Source: Megaera_A sp965233855
GTDB lineage: Bacteria; Pseudomonadota; Alphaproteobacteria; Rickettsiales; Rickettsiaceae
Direction of reading: 5' to 3'
NCBI GenBank assembly: GCA_965233855.1
Contig: OZ247586.1
Span: 186,001 to 250,000 of the forward strand
DNA: 64,000 nt
Position numbers and translations under genes: made by a program. The notes below the pieces were generated by a model. That model made no database searches. It was given only the letters and a program-made list of their open reading frames with translations, and was not told where the DNA came from. Shown here one piece after another: positions 19,341 to 28,341 of this stretch. Position 1 is the first letter of the stretch. Each line of letters opens with the position of its first letter.

Positions 19341-19910
19341 TTAGCTTCCATCTCTTTCTTTATGAGTTTCTTCAGCAATCGCTTCTAGCTCAGCTTCTTT
19401 TGCTTCATCTTCAGCTTTTGTTCCGCCTTCTTTAAAATCAATTAAAGCATCTTGAGCTTCAGATGCAGTTTTAGCCACAACTACTAATATAGATGCAGTT
19501 ACTTCAGCGTGAAGAATCACCTGAACATTATAAACTCCATTAAATTTAATTGGACTATCTAAAAGAATGTTTGAGTAGTTTAGTTTAATCTTTGCAATTT
19601 CAGAGATTTTAGCAGCTAAGGCTTTTAAAGTAACTGATCCAAATAATCTACCATCAGCAGCTGATTGAGTAATGAAGTCTAAATGCTTGCCTTCAATTAC
19701 TTTAGCAGCTTTTTCTGCTTGCATTTTATTTTCTGCATTTTTTGCTTCAAGATCTTTTTGAAGAGATGCAAATTTTTCCATATTATCATTAGTAGCTCTA
19801 ATAGCTAGTTCTTGAGGGATAAGGTAGTTACGTCCATATCCATTTGCTACGTTGACTGTTTCACCAACTTTTCCTAACTTTCTGACGGGCTTTACTAAAA
19901 TAACTTGCAT
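19341..19910 (-). CDS. rplI: 50S ribosomal protein L9
   Basis: Binds domain V of 23S rRNA. N-terminal domain MQVILVKPVRKLGKVGETVNVANGYGRNYLIP is canonical L9, followed by the long connecting helix and the C-terminal domain to about residue 150. A Glu/Lys/Ala-rich tail extends it to 189 residues, as in many alphaproteobacteria. Last gene of rpsF-rpsR-rplI, 48 bp after rpsR. Confidence 0.97.
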   Translation of the reverse strand: MQVILVKPVRKLGKVGETVNVANGYGRNYLIPQELAIRATNDNMEKFASLQKDLEAKNAENKMQAEKAAKVIEGKHLDFITQSAADGRLFGSVTLKALAAKISEIAKIKLNYSNILLDSPIKFNGVYNVQVILHAEVTASILVVVAKTASEAQDALIDFKEGGTKAEDEAKEAELEAIAEETHKERDGS

Positions 19911-19958
19911 AGTTCTAAATACTTAAATTTTTAAAAAATTGTTTTATTATAACAAATA

Positions 19959-20240
19959 TTATTTATTGTTATAAACGAATGGTAGTAGAGCCAAAACTCT
20001 AGCATGTTTTATAGCTTTCTTAAGCGCACGCTGATGTTTTGCTGAAACATTTGTTATACGGCTAGGAAGCATTCTACCACCTTCAGAAATAAATTTAGAT
20101 AACAGATCTGGGTCTTTGTAATCTATTGCAGGAGCTTCTTTGCTTGAGAAAGGGCAACCTTTGCTTTTTCTAAAAAACATCTTGGTACTATTTCTATCAC
20201 CATTTGCGTCGCTTGGTTTGGCTGTATAATTTTTAGACAT
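19959..20240 (-). CDS. rpsR: 30S ribosomal protein S18
   Basis: 93 residues. The core ends with GRMLPSRITNVSAKHQRALKKAIKHARVLALLPF, which is diagnostic for S18. The N-terminal extension is longer than in E. coli, as is usual in this class. S18 forms a heterodimer with S6 on the platform of the small subunit, matching its position next to rpsF (27-bp gap). Confidence 0.97.
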   Translation of the reverse strand: MSKNYTAKPSDANGDRNSTKMFFRKSKGCPFSSKEAPAIDYKDPDLLSKFISEGGRMLPSRITNVSAKHQRALKKAIKHARVLALLPFVYNNK

Positions 20241-20267
20241 TAAATTTAATCTCTTTGTGTTATTAGT

Positions 20268-20636
20268 TTAGTCTTTTTTCGTTGTCACATCTACAGTATT
20301 TTCATCATCAGAGCTTTTTGCCTTTAATACTGGTGATGCATCTTTGCTGATTTTTTCAACTTTTACTAGTGATGATCTAATGATACTTTCACTTAACTTA
20401 ATTTTTCTATCAATTTCATCAAGTAGAGGTTTTGTGGCCTCAATACCCATGAAATAATAGTGTCCTTTTTTGTTATTCTCAATTTCGTATGCAAGAGATC
20501 TAAGTCCCCAATACTCAGTCTTAACAACTTTTCCCTTGTGCTCTTCAATGATTTTTTTCAAATCATCAGCGATCTTGTCTACATCAGCCGAAGAAACATC
20601 TTGACGAATGATAATAATGGATTCATAAAATGCCAT
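20268..20636 (-). CDS. rpsF: 30S ribosomal protein S6
   Basis: The frame extends to a TTG at 20651, but the ATG at 20636 (MAFYESIIIIRQDVSS) matches the S6 N-terminus and has GGAG nine bases upstream, so it is chosen. The ferredoxin-like S6 fold is shown by VVKTEYWGLRSLAYEIENNKKGHY. An acidic C-terminal tail brings it to 122 residues. First gene of the rpsF-rpsR-rplI operon. Confidence 0.96.
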   Translation of the reverse strand: MAFYESIIIIRQDVSSADVDKIADDLKKIIEEHKGKVVKTEYWGLRSLAYEIENNKKGHYYFMGIEATKPLLDEIDRKIKLSESIIRSSLVKVEKISKDASPVLKAKSSDDENTVDVTTKKD

Positions 20637-20679
20637 ATAAAGCGTCTCCAAATAAAAATGCTTTTAAAAAATATGGCCA

Positions 20680-20708
20680 TTTATACCAACTTAAATTGTT
20701 TTATTCAA
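20680..20708 (-). promoter_or_regulatory. Sigma-70-type promoter for rpsF operon
   Basis: On the minus strand TTGAAT (20703-20708) and TATAAA (20680-20685) are separated by exactly 17 bases. The -10 box lies about 44 bases upstream of the rpsF ATG. Seen by eye; not tested. Confidence 0.55.
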
Positions 20709-20789
20709 GTGTTATCTTTGCTAATAATGCAAAAATGTCTTCAAATAACCATAAAATAAGAAAAAAACACTTTGTTAATTGAGTTTTAC

Positions 20790-20817
20790 TTGGTTGTAAT
20801 GATGAAGTCACTATAAT
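20790..20817 (+). promoter_or_regulatory. Sigma-70-type promoter for the response regulator gene
   Basis: TTGGTT (20790-20795) and a perfect TATAAT (20812-20817) are separated by 16 bases. This is 50 bases upstream of the GTG start at 20868, with AAGGAG in between as ribosome binding site. Confidence 0.5.
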
Positions 20818-20867
20818 CAAGTCCACGCTATAAAATAGTTAAGTATAAATTCATTAAGGAGTAGTTA

Positions 20868-21563
20868 GTGTCAGATAAGTTGCCACCGAAAATTTTAGTA
20901 ATAGAGCCGGACGAAGTCCTAAACGCAAGTCTTTGCAATACAATTGAGAGATATTGGTTCGATGTAAACAGAGCCAGAAGCGCAGAAACGGCAATTCGCG
21001 CGGCTGAAGTAGATCCACCTAATGTAGCTATCATTAGCTCTAGAATTCAAGATAGATCTGCTACAGAAATGGCAATTCAGGTCCGAAAGATCAAAGGTTT
21101 AAAAGATTTACCAATAGTCTTCTTAATAGAGCAAGGTGAAACAATTGAAAATTATAGTGTTTTTAACGATGGGCATACGGAAACAATTTGTAGACCTTTT
21201 ACTCCAAATGAATTAATGACAACTATTCGTGCATTGCTTAGAAAATCAAAGCCAGTTTTTCAAGATAAAGTGATCAAGTATAATGATATAAGTATGGATT
21301 TATCCACTTTTAAAGTTTATAGAGGCTCCAAGCAGGTGCATCTTGGCCCTACGGAATTTAAAATTTTACAATTATTTGTACAGAAGCCTAAAAATATTTA
21401 TTCTCGTCGTCAGATAATAGATTATGTTTGGGGTGTTGATAAGGAAATAGCTCAGCGCACAATTGATGTGCATGTTAATAGGATTAGAACTTTAATGAAA
21501 TTGAACACAGACCAGTATCAATTAATAAAGACTATTAGATCTGCTGGTTATTGTTTGGATTAG
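20868..21563 (+). CDS. OmpR/PhoB-type regulator with degenerate receiver
   Basis: 231 residues: an N-terminal receiver-like domain (about 8-125) and a C-terminal winged helix (about 130-231, ending RTIRSAGYCLD). Aligned to PhoB, the phospho-accepting Asp is replaced by Ser57 in NVAIISSRI, the conserved Thr by Ile (PIVFLIEQ), the KPF lysine by Arg (CRPF) and the acidic pair is incomplete (VIEPD). It is therefore likely phosphorylation-independent or controlled by another route. The DNA-binding domain looks intact (SRRQIIDYVWG, TIDVHVNRIRTLM). GTG start with a good AAGGAG site. Monocistronic, followed by a terminator. No cognate kinase nearby. Confidence 0.88.
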   Translation: MSDKLPPKILVIEPDEVLNASLCNTIERYWFDVNRARSAETAIRAAEVDPPNVAIISSRIQDRSATEMAIQVRKIKGLKDLPIVFLIEQGETIENYSVFNDGHTETICRPFTPNELMTTIRALLRKSKPVFQDKVIKYNDISMDLSTFKVYRGSKQVHLGPTEFKILQLFVQKPKNIYSRRQIIDYVWGVDKEIAQRTIDVHVNRIRTLMKLNTDQYQLIKTIRSAGYCLD

Positions 21564-21605
21564 AGCTTACTAATTTATAAGGTGAATAAATATTTGCTGT
21601 TACAG

Positions 21606-21668
21606 GTGCAGCAACCTAACTTAAACTTTGTTTCGTTGATATGGGTTGCTCTGCACTTGTTTTTGTAA
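21606..21668 (+). terminator. Putative terminator after the response regulator
   Basis: GTGCAGCAACC (21606-21616) pairs with GGTTGCTCTGCAC (21644-21656) with a two-base bulge. A T-rich tract TTGTTTTTG follows. The loop is 27 bases, so strength is uncertain. Confidence 0.45.
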
Positions 21669-21759
21669 TAATAAAAATAGTTATGCAAATATAATCTTGA
21701 AATAGTTCCGTTTCATCGTTAAATACTATAAAAATATAAATTTTGATGGAGATTCTTCC

Positions 21760-23523
21760 TTGTCTTTAGATAGAAAATTAGATTCAAAACAAGTCGTAAA
21801 AAGATTAATTATTGATCATGTTGCACCATACAAGAAGAAGGTGTTCCTAGCCATATTCTTTATGATTATAGTTGCTCTGTGTTCTGCTGCAATTGTTCGG
21901 CTTGTAAAACCTGCTATTGATGATGTGTTTGTTGCGCATGACCGAGAAATGCTTGTTGTTATTCCATTTATTATGTTTTGTATATATTCGCTGAAAGGTA
22001 TAGCCGAGTATTTTCAAAGCTATATCATTAAGTATGTGGGGCAGCAAATTTTAACAAATATGCAAATGCGCATGTATGAACATTTGTTATTGGCAGATTT
22101 TTTGTTTATACAATCGCAATCTTCAGGCAGACTTATTTCAAGATTTACAAATGATATAGTTTTAATGCGTGGTGCTGTGTCGAATATGCTTGTTGGCTGT
22201 GCTAAGCATTTTTTATCAGTATTGTTTTTGATAGTAATAATGTTTAGTTTAGACCCATATTTATCAGCTTTTATTTTTCTAGCATTTCCCATAGCTATTT
22301 TTCCGATACAAAAACTAGGGAGAAGAATGAGATCTGTGACAAGCGACGCTCAAGAGGAACTTAGTCATTTTACTGCAAGATTGGATGAAACATTTCATTC
22401 GGTAAAGGTAATAAAATCTTTTTGTACAGAAAAAATTGAAGCTAATAAAGCAAAAGAAATTACTGCTAAGATATTAGGTTTTTATAGAAAAGCTGCCAAA
22501 TTTGATTCTTTAACATCCCCCGTAATGGAAATATTGAGCGGTTTAGCAATTGCGTGTGTTCTTTGGTATGGCGGACATTCCGTTATTGAAGGAGAGATGA
22601 CAACTGGAGCTTTATTTGCATTTATTACAGCATTTGTATCTGCATACAGACCTTTTAAAAGCTTAGTTTCTCTGAATGTGAATTTACAAGAAGGATTAGC
22701 TGCTGCAAACAGGGTTTTTAATATATTAGATTTAAAGCCAGAAGTTCGTGACATTAAGAATGCTTTAAAGCCAGAAATAAAAAAGCCAGAAATTGAATTT
22801 CAAAATTTAGTTGTTACATTTGGTAAAAAACCGGCAATTAATTCGTTCAATTTAAAAATTGGTTCAGGGAAAACCTTTGCTTTTGTAGGCAGATCTGGAA
22901 GCGGAAAAACAACGATTGCCAATATTTTAGTTAGGTTTTTTGATCCAAATGAAGGAAAAGTGCTAATAGATGGAGTTGATATTAAGCAGATAGAATTAAA
23001 GCATTTGCGAGGAAGTATATCAATGGTAACTCAAGATATTGTTTTATTTGATTCATCGGTCGCAGATAATATTGCTTATGGTCAGAAGAACGCGTCAAGA
23101 GAAGATATTATCAAAGCGGCTAAGGCAGCTGATGCACATGATTTTATTGAAGCCCTGCCAGATGGCTATGACACAATGGTAGGCACTTCTGGTTCAACAT
23201 TATCAGGTGGACAAAGACAAAGACTCTCAATTGCTAGGGCTTTTCTAAAGGACTCTCCTATATTATTATTGGATGAAGCAACGAGTGCACTTGATCCAAA
23301 TTCGGAGCAATCAATCATCAATGCTATTACTAATTTAAGAAAAGGACGCACAACATTAATTATTACTCATCGCTTAAGTAGCATTACAAATGCAGATCAA
23401 ATAGTTGTTATGAAGCAAGGAGCTGTTGTTGAACAAGGGAGCCATGATGAGTTATTAAAAATAGAAAAAGACTATTCTAAACTATATAATAAGGAATTGA
23501 AAGAAGCAGCTAGTTCTGTATAA
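21760..23523 (+). CDS. msbA: MsbA-type lipid/multidrug ABC exporter
   Basis: 587-residue half-transporter with fused permease (six TM segments, about 25-310) and ATPase. The ATPase has Walker A GRSGSGKTT, Q-loop MVTQDIVLFD, signature LSGGQRQR, Walker B ILLLDEATSALD and H-loop THRLSS. Functions as a homodimer in the inner membrane. A role in lipid A-core flipping is inferred from overall similarity; a multidrug exporter is the alternative. The start is TTG at 21760 with TGGAGA about eight bases upstream; no better ATG is available. Confidence 0.87.
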   Translation: MSLDRKLDSKQVVKRLIIDHVAPYKKKVFLAIFFMIIVALCSAAIVRLVKPAIDDVFVAHDREMLVVIPFIMFCIYSLKGIAEYFQSYIIKYVGQQILTNMQMRMYEHLLLADFLFIQSQSSGRLISRFTNDIVLMRGAVSNMLVGCAKHFLSVLFLIVIMFSLDPYLSAFIFLAFPIAIFPIQKLGRRMRSVTSDAQEELSHFTARLDETFHSVKVIKSFCTEKIEANKAKEITAKILGFYRKAAKFDSLTSPVMEILSGLAIACVLWYGGHSVIEGEMTTGALFAFITAFVSAYRPFKSLVSLNVNLQEGLAAANRVFNILDLKPEVRDIKNALKPEIKKPEIEFQNLVVTFGKKPAINSFNLKIGSGKTFAFVGRSGSGKTTIANILVRFFDPNEGKVLIDGVDIKQIELKHLRGSISMVTQDIVLFDSSVADNIAYGQKNASREDIIKAAKAADAHDFIEALPDGYDTMVGTSGSTLSGGQRQRLSIARAFLKDSPILLLDEATSALDPNSEQSIINAITNLRKGRTTLIITHRLSSITNADQIVVMKQGAVVEQGSHDELLKIEKDYSKLYNKELKEAASSV

Positions 23524-23567
23524 TACAAATCATAAATTATATTTATAAGTTCTAAAATAGAGGAAAA

Positions 23568-24008
23568 ATGTTTATAAACGAAGCATATGCAGACACAGAT
23601 ACAATAACAGTTCAAGATTCAGATAGCACTCCAGATGCACCACCAGCAATTGAATCTGGTTGGACTAGTTTAGTACCAATGATTCTAATTTTTGTTGTGT
23701 TTTATTTCTTATTGATTCGTCCACAAGAAAAAAAGCGTCGCGCTCAAGAGACTTTAGTTTCTGGTGTTAAAAAAGATGAAGAAGTTTTGACTAACTCAGG
23801 AATGTTTGGAACTGTTACCAAAATCAATGATAATGATAATACTATTATGGTTAAGGTTGCAGATGGTGTTGAAGTAAAAATTCTAAAAAATTCCATTACA
23901 GATATTGTTAGTAGAAGTAAAGCTGAAGCAAATCAAACAAAGAAGCTTGATTCTGTTGAAAAGAAAAAAGACGCTTCTTCTAAGAAGAATATTTCTAAGA
24001 AGAAATAA
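23568..24008 (+). CDS. yajC: Preprotein translocase subunit YajC
   Basis: Small accessory of the SecDF complex. The single TM VPMILIFVVFYFLLIRPQEKKRR (about 36-58) is the YajC hallmark, followed by LVSGVKKDEEVLTNSGMFGTV. The hydrophilic N-terminus (about 30 residues) and a Lys-rich tail make it longer (146) than E. coli YajC. GAGGA site upstream. It sits 25 bp ahead of secD, the usual order. Confidence 0.95.
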   Translation: MFINEAYADTDTITVQDSDSTPDAPPAIESGWTSLVPMILIFVVFYFLLIRPQEKKRRAQETLVSGVKKDEEVLTNSGMFGTVTKINDNDNTIMVKVADGVEVKILKNSITDIVSRSKAEANQTKKLDSVEKKKDASSKKNISKKK

Positions 24009-24033
24009 TTGTTTATTTAAAAGGTTTTAGATC

Positions 24034-25575
24034 GTGAACAGAATACCAAGGTGGAAAATCATTACTTCCATATTATTTACAGTGATTGCATTAATTTATG
24101 TATTACCAAATTTTACAGAAGATAGCCCGGAATGGCTACCTGGTGACAAAGTAAACCTTGGTCTGGATTTAAGAGGTGGTTCACATCTATTACTTAGCGT
24201 AGATTTTGATAGCTACATGGATGACGTTAGTCAATCAGTCGCTGACGGTCTTCGAAAATATTTGCGCGATGAAAAAGTTGGTTATAGAAACCTAAAAATT
24301 TCTAGAAATAACATACAATTTGATCTCCGCTCAGAACTCGATTACCCAAAGGTTAAAAAAGTTGTAAGGAATATCGATGCTAACCTTTCTTACGCAAAAG
24401 AAACCGATACCATAACCCTATTCTATAATGAATATGCAGTAAATCAATTGCAAGATAAAGTGATTGATCAATCAATTGAAATTGTCAGAATGCGTGTGGA
24501 TAGCACAGGTACAAAAGAGCCAAACATTCAGCGTCAAGGTGTAAAGGATATTTTGCTTCAAGTACCTGGCGAAGAAAACCCTGCAGAATTGAAGCGAGTT
24601 CTAGGAAAAACTGCCAAACTAACTTTTCACTTAGTTGATGACGGCGCAAATTTAGAGCGCGCAAAAACAGGGCATGCCCCAATGGGTTCACGAGTTGTTA
24701 AATCTGAAGAAACTGGTGAAGTTTTAGTTATTAAAAAGAAGGTTATTGTTAGCGGTGATCAGTTGAATAATGCACAAGCTCAGTTTCAAGAGGCAAGGCC
24801 TGTGGTACAATTTTCTCTGAATCATTTAGGAGCTAAAAGATTTGCTGAAGCAACAACCCATAATCGTGGTAAAAGATTAGCAATCATCCTTGATGGTAAA
24901 GTGCTCAGCGCTCCTGTAATTAATGATCCAATCATTGGCGGAGATGGCATTATTTCTGGTAGTTTTACTGTTGAGCAAGCAACAGAATTATCCTTAATGC
25001 TGCGTGCTGGTGCACTACCCGCTCCTCTTAAGGTTATTGAAGAAAGAACAATTGGACCAAATCTTGGCGCAGATTCAATTGAGGCAGGAAAAATTGCTGC
25101 TGTTGCAGGGTTTGTATTTGTAGTATTATTTATGCTTCTTTCATATGGCATATTAGGTTTATTTGCAAATATCACGCTAATTATTGCGCTATTATATATT
25201 TTAGCATTACTATCATTATTCCAAGCAACTCTAACTCTACCTGGCATTGCAGGTATTATTCTAACTATCGGTATGGCTGTTGATGCAAATGTACTAATTT
25301 ATGAACGCATTCGTGAGGAAGTAGAAAAAGGCTGCTCGAATTTATATGCTGTAAAAATGGGCTTTGAATCAGCGCTTGCAACAATTACAGATTCAAATGT
25401 TACAACTCTTATAGCTGCATTTTTACTCTACACGTTCGGTGTTGGAGCTATAAAGGGTTTTGCAGTAACCCTAACAATTGGGATTATCGCTTCAATGTAC
25501 ACAGCCCTTGTTGTGACGAAGTTAATGATTGACCTCTGGCTAAAATATGGAAAGCCAAAAAGTTTGGGTTTATAA
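24034..25575 (+). CDS. secD: Protein translocase subunit SecD
   Basis: 513 residues. TM1 is near the N-terminus, then the periplasmic P1 region with GLDLRGGSHLLLSVD and later LSAPVINDPI...GSFTVEQATEL. A five-TM RND-type C-terminal part carries GMAVDANVLIYERIREE. GTG start at 24034. It uses the proton gradient to pull translocating proteins on the periplasmic side. No secF follows within the window; SecF must be encoded elsewhere. Confidence 0.96.
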   Translation: MNRIPRWKIITSILFTVIALIYVLPNFTEDSPEWLPGDKVNLGLDLRGGSHLLLSVDFDSYMDDVSQSVADGLRKYLRDEKVGYRNLKISRNNIQFDLRSELDYPKVKKVVRNIDANLSYAKETDTITLFYNEYAVNQLQDKVIDQSIEIVRMRVDSTGTKEPNIQRQGVKDILLQVPGEENPAELKRVLGKTAKLTFHLVDDGANLERAKTGHAPMGSRVVKSEETGEVLVIKKKVIVSGDQLNNAQAQFQEARPVVQFSLNHLGAKRFAEATTHNRGKRLAIILDGKVLSAPVINDPIIGGDGIISGSFTVEQATELSLMLRAGALPAPLKVIEERTIGPNLGADSIEAGKIAAVAGFVFVVLFMLLSYGILGLFANITLIIALLYILALLSLFQATLTLPGIAGIILTIGMAVDANVLIYERIREEVEKGCSNLYAVKMGFESALATITDSNVTTLIAAFLLYTFGVGAIKGFAVTLTIGIIASMYTALVVTKLMIDLWLKYGKPKSLGL

Positions 25576-25906
25576 TATTTAAAATATAATTTGATACTAA
25601 GCATAAAAACAACTTATAATCCAAAAATTATTCTAACATTCTCAACTAAAATTCTCCCAAGACATTAACTCTATGATCTTGAGAACTCTCATAATGCATT
25701 TAAATCATAAAAAATACCCTAGTATATCATCACCTCCTGCCTATCTCCCCACAATAAAATAACTAACAATTTAATATTTTATATATATTTAACATTGTCA
25801 TTAATGCTTTCTTAAGAATTATCTTACATACTCACTTTAGCAGACACAAAATATAGTTAATATTTAGTGCGAAGCTATTAAAAAATTAACCATTGGGAGA
25901 GGGAAT
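25576..25906. other. Intergenic region after secD
   Basis: 331 bp, AT-rich, no ORF or strong hairpin. Its last 35 bases (GCTATTAAA... then TTGGGAGAGGGAAT before the ATG at 25907) resemble the leader in front of the paralogous unit at 28276 (GCTATTAAA... then TGGGGAGGGATT), suggesting a shared 5' regulatory or translation signal. Confidence 0.5.
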
Positions 25907-25972
25907 ATGAAAAGAAGCGATTTAACAATAAGCTCTGCAGGTCCAAGTTCAGGAGAAGTTCACGATCATTAA
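25907..25972 (+). CDS. 21-codon leader ORF upstream of acidic paralogue 1
   Basis: ATG AAA AGA AGC ... ending CAT TAA encodes 21 residues, with a very purine-rich site GGGAGAGGGA six bases upstream of ATG. The main coding frame starts right after it but is offset by one base, and its homology to paralogue 2 begins at VHKL around 25980. An equally long mini-ORF precedes paralogue 2. Either it is a translated leader (attenuation, coupling or recoding) or it is the original N-terminus now cut off by mutation. Confidence 0.45.
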   Translation: MKRSDLTISSAGPSSGEVHDH

Positions 25973-26680
25973 GTAAACCGTCCATAAGCTTGATTATGAC
26001 AAAGTAAAAGGGAATCTAAAAGGATATTTCAATGATTTTATGGCACACCCAGAAAAATATGGTGTCGAAGATAGTGATGTATCAGGTCAACTTCAAGGTA
26101 TGAAAGGTTTGTCAAAACACTATATGTGGAAGCAGTTTAAAAAAACAGTGAAACTTAAAATGACTGACCTTGCTGCAGATGAAGCAGCATCAGCTTTTAT
26201 AATAGATTTTGAACAGGATGACGATCATCAATTACTAACAGTAAAGCAGCTTAGAAAAATTATTGATGATCCAGAAAATGAAGACTTTGCTCTTGAAGCA
26301 GATATGATCGAATATATTAAAGGTGATGAATTCAATGAAAAAGCTTTTATTAAACATGTAATTGCACTTGATGAAGATCTAGATGCTGACGAAAGTGCAC
26401 ATGGAGGCTTTGGTCGTAAAATACTTGATTTCTTAAAAGCACTTTGGATGAAGATTGCACCATTTGTGGATAAGATTTTATCTTTCTTTATTGATCTTGG
26501 TTCAGAAGCATTAAAAGACGTTCTTGAAGAACATGTACCAGATGCAATCAAGGATGTTGTTGATGATGCAATTGATGATGTCGCAGATGCAGCAAAAGAC
26601 CTTGATGAAGTTGTTACAACTGTAGTAGACGCCGACAATGATGGAGAAGACGTTGACGAAGCTGCAAAAGATGCATTAGG

Positions 26681-27913
26681 TGTAAAGCTTCAAATTTAAT
26701 CTGACAGAGTGGTAAAAAGAGAGTAATATATTTAGTAGTTGAATATATTGCATTTAACCACTCAAACAAGAGATTAAAAATGAGTCAATTAGAAGAAATC
26801 ATCAAACCCAAATTAGGACTTTTAGAATTAGCGAAACAGCTTGGTAATGTAAGTCAAGCGTGTAACGTTATGGGATATTCAAGGGATACCTTTTATCGTT
26901 TTAAAGAATTATATGAAAATGGTGGGGAAGCTGCTCTACAGGAAATCAGCCGCAAGAAACCTATCATGAAAAACAGAGTACCTTCTGATGTAGAACAAGC
27001 CGTCATAGATCTTGCTATTTCAAACCCTGCTTTAGGGCAATTACGAGCTAGTAATGAGCTGAAGCAACAAGGTGTTTTAATATCAAGTAGTGGAGTTCGT
27101 TCTATTTGGTTGCGTAATGATTTAGAGACAATGCGTAAGCGTCTAAAAGCCTTAGAAGCTAAATCAGCGCAAGATGGTATGATATTAACTGAAGAACAGC
27201 TAGCAGCTCTTGAGCGGGCTAAAGCTAGCAAAGTAGCTCACGGTGAAATCGAGACTGAGCATCCTGGGTATCTTGGTTCACAAGATACTTACTATGTAGG
27301 TAATATGAAGGGGGTTGGAAAAATTTACCAACAAACTTTTGTTGATACATATTCTAAAGTGGCGCAAGTAAAACTTTATACTGAGAAATCAGCTATTACT
27401 GCAGCTGATATACTAAATGATAGAGTGCTGCCATTTTATACAGAACAAGGCCTTAGCATGTTTCGTATACTCACTGATCGCGGTACTGAATATTGTGGTA
27501 AACCTGAGCATCATGCCTATCAACTTTATTTAGGAATTGAGAATATTGATCACACAAAAACAAAGGTTCGTAGTCCGCAAACTAACGGTATTTGCTAGAG
27601 GTTCCATAGAACTATGAAACAAGAGTTTTATGATATAGCATTTCGCAAAAGAATATACGGCTCTGTAGAAGAGTTACAAATTGATGTTGATTTATGGATT
27701 AATAAGTACAATACTCAAAGAACACATTCAGGAAAGCATTGTTATGGAAAAACACCTATGCAAACCTTTCTTGATTCAAAACATATTGCTTTGGATAAGA
27801 ATATTCCTAGCTACGTGAATGAGTGTCAGACACATGATACTCAGAACTTATCTGACAGTAATTATGCTGTATGATAAGTAGCGCTCTGTCAGATCAAGTG
27901 TAGAGTTTTACAC
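26681..27913 (+). mobile_element. IS-B copy 2 (IS481-type, 1233 bp)
   Basis: Reverse orientation relative to IS-B1: begins TGTAAAGCTTC, ends GTTTTACAC. Flanked by the 6-bp direct duplication ATTAGG (26675-26680 and 27914-27919). Its transposase carries a nonsense codon at the catalytic Glu. Confidence 0.93.
26780..27874 (+). pseudogene. IS481-family transposase with nonsense at catalytic Glu
   Basis: Nearly identical to the intact IS-B1 transposase, but GAG (Glu in NGICERFHR) is TAG at 27596-27598. The product would end before the third catalytic residue. The downstream 92 codons stay in the same frame and end at 27874. The element can move only if another copy supplies transposase. Confidence 0.93.
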
Positions 27914-28104
27914 ATTAGGAGACATTGGCGAAGATTTAGCCGATGATCTAAGAGATGGAGCTGAAGCTGCAATTGGAGCTGGTATGGCAGCTGGCCTAGA
28001 TGCTATTGGAGTTGGAGGTGATGACTCTTCTACCGCTGATAACGCTGAGCTATCTGGTGAAACAGTTACAGAAATATAAAATCTAAAGATTTTTAATTAC
28101 AAAG

Positions 28105-28140
28105 AAACCATCCTCAAAAATATCAGGGATGGTTTTTTTT
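28105..28140 (+). terminator. Rho-independent terminator after paralogue 1
   Basis: AAACCATCC (28105-28113) pairs perfectly with GGATGGTTT (28127-28135), followed by a continuous T-run. It closes the paralogue 1 transcription unit. Confidence 0.85.
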
Positions 28141-28275
28141 ATTTGGTCAACTTTATTTCTTAACTTTATTTCTATAATTATTAATTTATTAACCTCTTTC
28201 TTCCATAATTTTACATAGCGAATAAGCACAAATTATAGAATCGCTATTAAACCTAATATCTACTGGGGAGGGATT

Positions 28276-28341
28276 ATGGGAAAAACTAAAAAAACAACTA
28301 GTACTACAACTACGACCACAACAACTCAACAATCAAGTTAA
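28276..28341 (+). CDS. 21-codon leader ORF upstream of acidic paralogue 2
   Basis: ATG GGA AAA ACT ... AGT TAA encodes 21 residues, mostly Thr (MGKTKKTTSTTTTT...), with GGGGAGGGA upstream as ribosome binding site. The main frame continues in the same phase directly after the TAA (AHKLITIAET). It matches the leader at 25907 in length and in upstream sequence. Confidence 0.45.
   Translation: MGKTKKTTSTTTTTTTTQQSS

Larger units (their letters stand above)
25977..28079 (+). pseudogene. Acidic amphipathic protein (paralogue 1), split by IS-B2
   Basis: The 5' part is open from 25977 (no good start before ATG 26040) to the IS junction at 26680. The 3' part resumes at 27914. With one copy of the 6-bp duplication ATTAGG removed, the frame is continuous: KDALGDIGEDLADDL through SGETVTEI and TAA at 28079. 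The product is acidic, with amphipathic helices (KILDFLKALWMKIAPFVDKILSFF; DVVDDAIDDVADAAKDLDEVV) and no signal peptide. The block around VKQLRKIIDDPENEDFALEADMI resembles LKQLDDLINNPNDASFNLDKEMI of paralogue 2, so the two are tandem relatives. Function not recognised; an effector-like role is only speculation. Confidence 0.75.

Noticed and set aside
28276..28341. Considered as a CRISPR-like or Thr-rich repeat
   Set aside because: The ACA/ACT codons are a short simple run, not spaced repeats; no CRISPR array was seen anywhere in the window.
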